Assembly: GCF_012184425.1 (NCBI RefSeq)
Contig: NZ_VTOW01000004.1
Location: 186,001 to 250,000, forward strand
Reading direction: 5' to 3'
Length of the DNA stretch: 64,000 nucleotides
From: Candidatus Manganitrophus noduliformans
GTDB lineage: Bacteria; Nitrospirota; Nitrospiria; SBBL01; Manganitrophaceae
The notes beneath the pieces were generated by a model, which saw nothing but the letters and a program-made list of their open reading frames with translations, did not search any database and was not told the origin of the DNA. Position numbers and translations under genes: made by a program. Each line of letters starts with the position of its first letter. Within the stretch, counting starts at the first letter, position 1. Positions 58,684 to 64,000 of the stretch are shown here, piece by piece.

Positions 58684-59712
58684 CTATTTGATCTTGACCG
58701 CCTTGATCATCCCTGTCGACGAACCCAACCCGATGCTGATCGGAAACGAGACATAATGTCTTCTCTGTTTCACCTTGTCGTCATGGACCGCCACACCGAC
58801 GGAGATCTCGTCCCCCGGCGCCAGCTGCACATCGTTGGCATCTCCGGTCTGGAGCTTTCTCTTCAGAACGACGGTATATCGTCCATCCTTCCAATCACCG
58901 CTCCCTTCGACATCGGCCTGCTTGTCTTTGAGCCGGTCGGCAAAAATCGACCAATCCTCGGACTCGGTCTTTTGTCCGGAAAATTTCACCCGCCAGAGAT
59001 CGATCAGTCCCCCCTCGCTCAAAAGTTTTTTCAGATCGGCCTCTTTTTTCATCGAGGCCCACCCTTCCTCTTCCCGGGTATAGAAGGCATAAAGCCGGAG
59101 GTCGTCCCGTTTGAGTGGGCCGTAATAGGGGTGGCTCTCCAGTTCCTTTTTGGAGGGGGTTTCGATCATCGAGGTGAGGAACTTATGACAGGCGACGAAA
59201 CAGCCGTATCGTTTAAAAGCGTTCTGGCTCTTGTTGACCTGAACCGCCACCGAATCGAAGCGTTCTTCCCCCGCCATCGCCGGCTCCTTCCAGCTTGTTC
59301 CGTTCGACTCCCAATCAAATCGCAGATATAAATAGTCGTCGTCGTACGCCGCTTGGACGTTGACCTTGAGGAATCCCTTTTTTCCGGGGATCGGATCGGG
59401 CTCGAAGTGTTGGCTCGACCGCTTCATCGTCAGTTTGCCTGCGGCGATCTGCTCCGCCCCGAGGTCGAGATTGCCGGTCGCTTCGTCGAGATGGCATTCG
59501 ATGCAGGCCCGCTCCCCCTTCTTGATGTTCTTGCCGCCGAGGCGGTGGCTGTCGCTCAAGAGGAATTCCCAGGAGGCGACGCCCGGATAGAAAAGGGTTG
59601 CTTTGAAAGGGGGGATCTTCTCCCAGCCGATCTCTTGTGCCGCGCCGGCAGACGGCCGCCCCGCCGATGCAACGATCCAAACCAACATTAGGAATAAACG
59701 CAATGCCAACAT
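58684..59712 (-). CDS. Ethylbenzene dehydrogenase-like heme protein with c-type site
   Basis: A 342-residue exported protein. CIECH (C70-C73-H74) binds one c-type heme. The body resembles the EB_dh family, which carries an axial heme in a beta-sandwich: FLKVNVQAAYDDDYLYLRFDW, and the late LAPGDEISVGVAVHDD. A second motif, C171-FVA-C175-H176, has three residues between cysteines. GAGGGAG precedes the ATG; 15 nt to the next gene. Likely a periplasmic electron carrier between the inner-membrane and porin-cytochrome steps. Confidence 0.8.
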   Translation of the reverse strand: MLALRLFLMLVWIVASAGRPSAGAAQEIGWEKIPPFKATLFYPGVASWEFLLSDSHRLGGKNIKKGERACIECHLDEATGNLDLGAEQIAAGKLTMKRSSQHFEPDPIPGKKGFLKVNVQAAYDDDYLYLRFDWESNGTSWKEPAMAGEERFDSVAVQVNKSQNAFKRYGCFVACHKFLTSMIETPSKKELESHPYYGPLKRDDLRLYAFYTREEEGWASMKKEADLKKLLSEGGLIDLWRVKFSGQKTESEDWSIFADRLKDKQADVEGSGDWKDGRYTVVLKRKLQTGDANDVQLAPGDEISVGVAVHDDKVKQRRHYVSFPISIGLGSSTGMIKAVKIK

Positions 59713-59721
59713 GGGTCTCCC

Positions 59722-61488
59722 TCAATTGTGATTGAAACGGCGTTTTACGCTTGAGCTTGGTCGTTTTTCATCGGCGTTGAGATCAGCGGCTGCCGGGCCC
59801 GCTTTCCCGCCGGCGTCCGGTTTCAACTCGTTCGACTCCACCGTGAACTTGTCGATCAGGGCGATTAAATCGGACGCCCGTTTGGCCAGATCTTCGGAAG
59901 AGGCCAAGACGCTCACCGCCGCTTCCGCCGTGCTCTTTGAGGCCGCGGCCACGCCGCTGATGTTCTGTGCCACCTCGCTGGTACCGCGAGCGGCCTCCGC
60001 GACGTTGCGGCTGATTTCGTGGGTGGTGGCCGCCTGCTGCTCCAACGCTCCTGAAATGGAGGTCGCGATGATATTGATCTCGCCGATAATTTTTCGAATC
60101 TCGTTGATCGCCTTGATCGCCTCTTCGGTGTCGGCCTGAATGATCGAGATCTTCAGGCCGATCTCTTCGGTCGCTTTCGTCGTCTTCTTCGCCAGATCTT
60201 TCACTTCGTTCGCCACCACCGCGAATCCCTTTCCGGCTTCTCCGGCCCGGGACGCTTCGATCATCGCATTGAGCGCCAGCAGGTTGGTCTGCTCGGCGAT
60301 CGACGTAATCATCCGCACCACCTTTCCGACTTCGGCGCTCGATCCGCCCAGCTTCGAGATGGTGCTATTGGTCGCCTCCGCCATTTGCACCGCGTGCGAG
60401 GTCTTCTGAGCCGCCTTCTGAACATCCTGCGAGACCTCCTTGAATGAAACGGACATCTCCTCCGCCGAGGTGGCGACCGATTGGACGTTCCGGTTGGTCT
60501 CTTCGCTGGCGCTGGAAACGTTGCTCGCCAGCGCTTCGGTTTCTTTGGAGTTGGCGCTCATGTGCTGGCTGGAGGCGGAGAGCGATCGGGAGGAGGCGAC
60601 GATCTGCCTGGAATTCTCCCGGATGCCGGAGGCGAGCTCCCGCATGCTTCTTTTCAAGCTGGTGGCCATTTCCGAAAATGCGCGCGCTAAAATTCCGACT
60701 TCATCGTCGGTGCGGACCTGGATCTCCCGGCTGAAATTCCCCTTTGCGATCTGAGCGGCGATCTCGGTCATCTGTTTGAGCGGCGAAATCAGCCACCGGA
60801 CGAAGAAGGTCAGGGTCATGCAGGTTCCGACGAGAATTGAGACGCCGTATAAAATCCAGTCTCTCCTGCTGTCGGCCAGCCGCGCGTCCATCTCCTGGAG
60901 GGAGGTGGAGATCATCAAGACCCCCCGGATCGTCTCGTCTTTGGTATGGCAGGCGTTGCATTTTTTCTGTTTGATCAGCGGGGTGAGATAGGTAAGGATT
61001 CGCCGGCCGTCGACCTCCTCGGTATAATAGATGCTTTCCAGACGGCCCTCTTTAAACGCCGCCAGCGCCTCTTTAAAGCGGGGATCGTCGACCCCCGCGG
61101 CGACATTGACCTCTTTGTTCGGATGGTTGTCGGTCCACTCGGGCCGGAGGCCGTCATACTCCACCTCCACTTCCCGCAGCGTTTTGAAGTCTTGAAAGGC
61201 CTCCTCCACCCCGTTTCCTCGAACGATCTGTGTCCGCACGGTGTTCCCCTGTGCGATCATCCCCGCAATCAGGTAGCGCGCCATGTCGGCCCTTTCATCG
61301 AGCATGTCCTTGTAGATGCTGTGGACGATCGGCCCGGCCATCAACTTGCTCGCCTGCACCTTCTCATCAAAGACGCCGCGCTCTTCATTTTTGATCGCGT
61401 GGGTGATGAGAACGGTTCCGCTGATCACGGCGATCGTGATGATCAAGGTCAGCAGCTTTGCGAGGAGACTCATCTTGAGAAGGCTCAT
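59722..61488 (-). CDS. Methyl-accepting chemotaxis protein with a periplasmic heme-c site
   Basis: A 588-residue receptor from the ATG at 61488 (GTGAGG ahead; a TTG at 61509 is less likely). TM1 (8-30), a periplasmic domain of about 170 residues with [15 protein letters not shown] (C177, C180, H181), TM2 (about 205-230), HAMP, and the signalling helices with the hairpin [21 protein letters not shown]. The CxxCH makes it a heme-based redox or gas sensor, like DUF3365-type receptors. It starts the operon with the electron-transfer genes, so the cell could move toward acceptors or donors. Confidence 0.9.
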   Translation of the reverse strand: MSLLKMSLLAKLLTLIITIAVISGTVLITHAIKNEERGVFDEKVQASKLMAGPIVHSIYKDMLDERADMARYLIAGMIAQGNTVRTQIVRGNGVEEAFQDFKTLREVEVEYDGLRPEWTDNHPNKEVNVAAGVDDPRFKEALAAFKEGRLESIYYTEEVDGRRILTYLTPLIKQKKCNACHTKDETIRGVLMISTSLQEMDARLADSRRDWILYGVSILVGTCMTLTFFVRWLISPLKQMTEIAAQIAKGNFSREIQVRTDDEVGILARAFSEMATSLKRSMRELASGIRENSRQIVASSRSLSASSQHMSANSKETEALASNVSSASEETNRNVQSVATSAEEMSVSFKEVSQDVQKAAQKTSHAVQMAEATNSTISKLGGSSAEVGKVVRMITSIAEQTNLLALNAMIEASRAGEAGKGFAVVANEVKDLAKKTTKATEEIGLKISIIQADTEEAIKAINEIRKIIGEINIIATSISGALEQQAATTHEISRNVAEAARGTSEVAQNISGVAAASKSTAEAAVSVLASSEDLAKRASDLIALIDKFTVESNELKPDAGGKAGPAAADLNADEKRPSSSVKRRFNHN

Positions 61489-61996
61489 TCGGACCGGCGC
61501 CTCACGCAAATCTCCGGCGGCTCGAAGCGCGCCGGATTCGAGTATGCTTTCTTCGTAGGAATGATCGGATCCTTCTAGCGTTTAAAAGTGCTCAGTGGGA
61601 TATCCTGAGGCGCAATCAATCGCGAGGGACACAGTAAATATATCCGAGATCGTAAATTTGGCAACTGATCTCGGCCGTCGAAAGGAAAAAAGACGGGATT
61701 TGAAGAGAATCAATTGAAGAGAATCATTTAGAAATCCAAAGAGGCCCCCCGCTGCCGGGCCGCCCGGCCCGGTTCGGACGTCCTTCCTCCCCTCCATTCC
61801 GTTTGTTGTTTTTGACCGGGCCTCTCCCCGGGAGCGCTTTCTTTCTTTTCGCGTCGGTTGATCTCTCAATAAAAATGTAGATCCCTATAGTGAGCGGACC
61901 CTCTCTGATGGTATAGTGGACGCTTCGGCATCAGATCGACCCCCGGCCGGTTGTCGGGGCCGTTTTGTCCAAAGGGTTGGGAGGAAAATAAGAAGC
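61489..61996. other. Divergent promoter region
   Basis: About 500 bases between the leftward electron-transfer operon and the rightward MFS gene. The left operon's promoter should be here. I see no gene; an AT-rich stretch lies at 61620-61730. Confidence 0.35.
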
Positions 61997-63316
61997 GTGA
62001 TCGCGAAATTGCTCCGGCGCCTGGGGCTGGACCGTTCCGAGCTGCGGGCCTGGGCCATGTATGATTGGGCGAGCTCGGCCTTCACCACCACCATCGTCGC
62101 GGCGGTTTTTCCGATCTATTTCCAGCGGGTCGCGGGGGCCGATCTCGATCCGGCCGGCGCGACCACCCGCTTCGCCCTCGCCACCACCCTCGGGCTGATC
62201 CTCATCGCGGTCGCCTCGCCCCTTCTCGGCACCCTCGCCGACTACGCCGCCCTCAAGAAAAAAATGCTCGGCGCGTTCGCCGCCCTGGGGGTGGCCGCCA
62301 CCGCCTGCATGGTCTTCATCCAGCGGGGCGACTGGCTCCTCGCGGCGGTGTTGTTCGTCCTCGGCAACATCGGGGCGGCCGGCAGCTACGTTTTCTACGA
62401 TTCGCTCCTTCCCCACATCGCGCGCGAAGAGGAGATGGACCGCGTCTCCGCCGCGGGGTACGCCCTCGGCTATCTCGGCGGGGGGCTGCTGCTGGCGGTC
62501 AATCTGGCCTGCATCCAGATGCCCGAGCGTTTCGGGATTCCCGACGCCGGAACCGCCACCCGGCTCTCTTTCCTCAGCGTCGCGATCTGGTGGCTCCTCT
62601 TTTCCTTTCCGCTCTTCCGGCGGGTGCCGGAGCCGGCCGCGCGGACGGAGGCGGGGCCGCCCCGGGCAGGCCATTGGGCGACGATCGCTTTCGGCCGCCT
62701 GCGGGAGACCCTCCGCCATCTGCGCGGCTACAAGCAGGCTTTCCTGATGATGATCGCCTTCATGATCTACAACGACGGCATCCAGACGATCATCCGGATG
62801 GCCACCATCTACGGCGCGGAGATCGGCATCTCCCAGGGGGCGCTGATCCTGGCCCTCCTGATCACGCAGTTCGTCGGCATTCCCTTCGCGTTTCTCTTCG
62901 GCGCCCTCGCCGGAAAAATCGGCGCGAAGCGGGCGATCTTTCTGGCGCTGACGGTCTATGCCGGCATCACGGTGCTCGGCTATTTCATGACCACCGCCTT
63001 CCACTTCATGCTCCTGGCGATCCTCGTCGGCACCGTTCAAGGGGGGGCTCAGGCGCTGAGCCGCTCTCTTTTCGCCAGCATGATTCCGCGCCACAAATCG
63101 GCCGAGTTCTTCGGCTTCTTCGGCATTTTCGAAAAGTTCGCCGGGATCGCCGGCCCGGCCGTCTTCGCCTTTTCGATCTGGGCGACCGGCTCGACCCGCA
63201 ACGCGATTTTGTTGATCGTTCTCTTTTTCGTGGCGGGGGGGATTCTTTTGTCGTTCGTCAAGGTGGAGGAGGGGCAGCGGGCGGCGCGGGCGGCGGAGGA
63301 GCGGGGGGGCGTTTGA
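61997..63316 (+). CDS. MFS transporter, Atg22-like
   Basis: About 439 residues from a GTG with GGGAGGA 11 nt ahead; a GTG at 61916 would add 27 basic residues. Some twelve membrane helices; the N-terminus RAWAMYDWASSAFTTTIVAA is the signature of the Atg22/UMF1 branch of MFS (PF11700), as is YVFYDSLLPHIA and QALSRSLFASMIP. Bacterial members are thought to be efflux or amino acid carriers; the substrate here is not known. Confidence 0.85.
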   Translation: MIAKLLRRLGLDRSELRAWAMYDWASSAFTTTIVAAVFPIYFQRVAGADLDPAGATTRFALATTLGLILIAVASPLLGTLADYAALKKKMLGAFAALGVAATACMVFIQRGDWLLAAVLFVLGNIGAAGSYVFYDSLLPHIAREEEMDRVSAAGYALGYLGGGLLLAVNLACIQMPERFGIPDAGTATRLSFLSVAIWWLLFSFPLFRRVPEPAARTEAGPPRAGHWATIAFGRLRETLRHLRGYKQAFLMMIAFMIYNDGIQTIIRMATIYGAEIGISQGALILALLITQFVGIPFAFLFGALAGKIGAKRAIFLALTVYAGITVLGYFMTTAFHFMLLAILVGTVQGGAQALSRSLFASMIPRHKSAEFFGFFGIFEKFAGIAGPAVFAFSIWATGSTRNAILLIVLFFVAGGILLSFVKVEEGQRAARAAEERGGV

Positions 63317-63536
63317 ATATTTCCAAATGATATGATAAAGTCCGCGGCGATGCGCACTTAAGCGGCTTAAGCCTCCGCTTTTGTGACCCGGTACGACCCG
63401 TGCCGCTTTGCTCGCCCGGGGTTCGTTCGGCTCTCTGTCCGGCCTCCCTCTCCCGATGAATCAGAGAAACCACTCCCATCCGCAGGTTTTATTAAAGAGC
63501 AACGGGGAGAGATGAAACCGAAAGGGCTCTTTCCTC

Positions 63537-64000
63537 ATGCCTAAGAAAGACAAAAAATCGGCCGCTTCGGCGCCGGCCCGCCGAAAGGGAAACAGACCGG
63601 CCGTCCACCGGTCGGGACAGAACTATCGCGCCCTCCTTCAGAATTCTCCCGACGTCATCTCGAATCTGGATCGCCGCGGCACGATCTTGTTTATCAACCG
63701 GACATTGCCTGAATATACGGTCGAAAACGTCATCGGGACGAACGCCTCGGACTATCACGCGCCGGAGGAGGCGGCGCGGTTTCAGCGGCTATTGGAAAAA
63801 ATGTTCGATTCCGGAGAGCCCCAGAGCGTGGAGATGGTTGCGGTCGGCCCCACCTATTGGCTCACCCGGATCTTCCCGATCCAGCGGGGCGGAAAAGTGG
63901 AGTCGGCCCTGGTCATCGCCACCGATATGACGGCGCAGAAGCGGACGGAACGGGCCCTTTTGGAAAGCAGCGAGCTCAACCGCCGGATGATCGAAGGGGT
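63537..64000 (+). CDS. PAS-domain sensor protein (3' partial)
   Basis: From ATG at 63537 the frame stays open to the window edge (154 codons). After a basic N-terminal tail comes a PAS fold: QNYRALLQNSPDVISNLDRRGTI, LFINRTLPEYT, IGTNASDYHAPEE, and a PAC-like end DMTAQKRTERALLESSELNRR that usually leads into a second PAS or a histidine kinase/GGDEF. The output domain is not visible. The ribosome site is weak (GAAAGGG). Confidence 0.8.
   Translation, partial: MPKKDKKSAASAPARRKGNRPAVHRSGQNYRALLQNSPDVISNLDRRGTILFINRTLPEYTVENVIGTNASDYHAPEEAARFQRLLEKMFDSGEPQSVEMVAVGPTYWLTRIFPIQRGGKVESALVIATDMTAQKRTERALLESSELNRRMIEG

Noticed and set aside
61931-63330. Long antisense and +1 frames across the MFS gene
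   Set aside because: Both are Arg/Gly/Asp-rich artefacts of high-GC third positions; the MFS frame has clear membrane helices and the Atg22 signature.

Overview
The window looks like a GC-rich, diderm, respiring bacterium. Its right end carries a porin-cytochrome extracellular electron transfer operon: an MtrB/PioB-type barrel, a decaheme cytochrome, a periplasmic multiheme-type electron protein and a heme-binding chemoreceptor. A metal- or electrode-respiring lineage fits, possibly Nitrospirota, but no rRNA or other taxonomic marker is present, so this is a guess.

Bases 1-31.5 kb read as the interior of a large integrative conjugative element. It holds a TraG-type mating protein cut by the left edge, a leftward partition-type operon (actin-like ParM, a double ribbon-helix-helix ParR-like protein, a lytic transglycosylase and a nuclease-like gene) and a long rightward run of overlapping DNA-metabolism genes. 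These are RNase H, a SLOG-domain protein, SSB, VapBC, a GHKL ATPase, RadC, a UvrD-type helicase, an OB-fold protein, a Cys-rich RecB-type nuclease, a bacterial histone-fold protein, a putative annealing protein, DUF932, an adenine methyltransferase plus SNF2 helicase, a B12-dependent ribonucleotide reductase and a primase. Several transcription units start with the same non-coding element (CGAAAAAYGA, a fixed 19-nt spacer, then a CAGGGG...CCCCTG hairpin), a probable shared leader RNA.

31.5-40.2 kb is a patchwork: a LuxR-type regulator, a large repetitive surface lipoprotein preceded by a (CAAT)7 tract, a DUF1566 protein, transposase debris, a sigma-54 activator with a convincing nearby sigma-54 promoter and two matching palindromic sites, and decayed PilZ and ketoacyl-synthase genes. 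40.2-45.3 kb is an AT-richer three-gene cassette: an 876-aa unknown, a protein with the zinc-ligand pattern of MepA-type (M74) murein endopeptidases, and a phosphodiester glycosidase. It is followed by gene fragments (HU, RecD-like, XRE) and by a 45-nt 3' portion of tRNA-Gly(GCC). I read the tRNA piece as the right attachment site of the whole island, whose left end lies outside the window.

From about 46 kb onward the content looks chromosomal: HtrA protease, cupredoxin, paired lipoproteins, an ABC-2 exporter, a 21-residue membrane peptide, a thioesterase, a dicarboxylate symporter, DUF2231, the leftward electron-transfer operon with its terminator, an Atg22-like MFS transporter, and the start of a PAS sensor protein running off the right edge.
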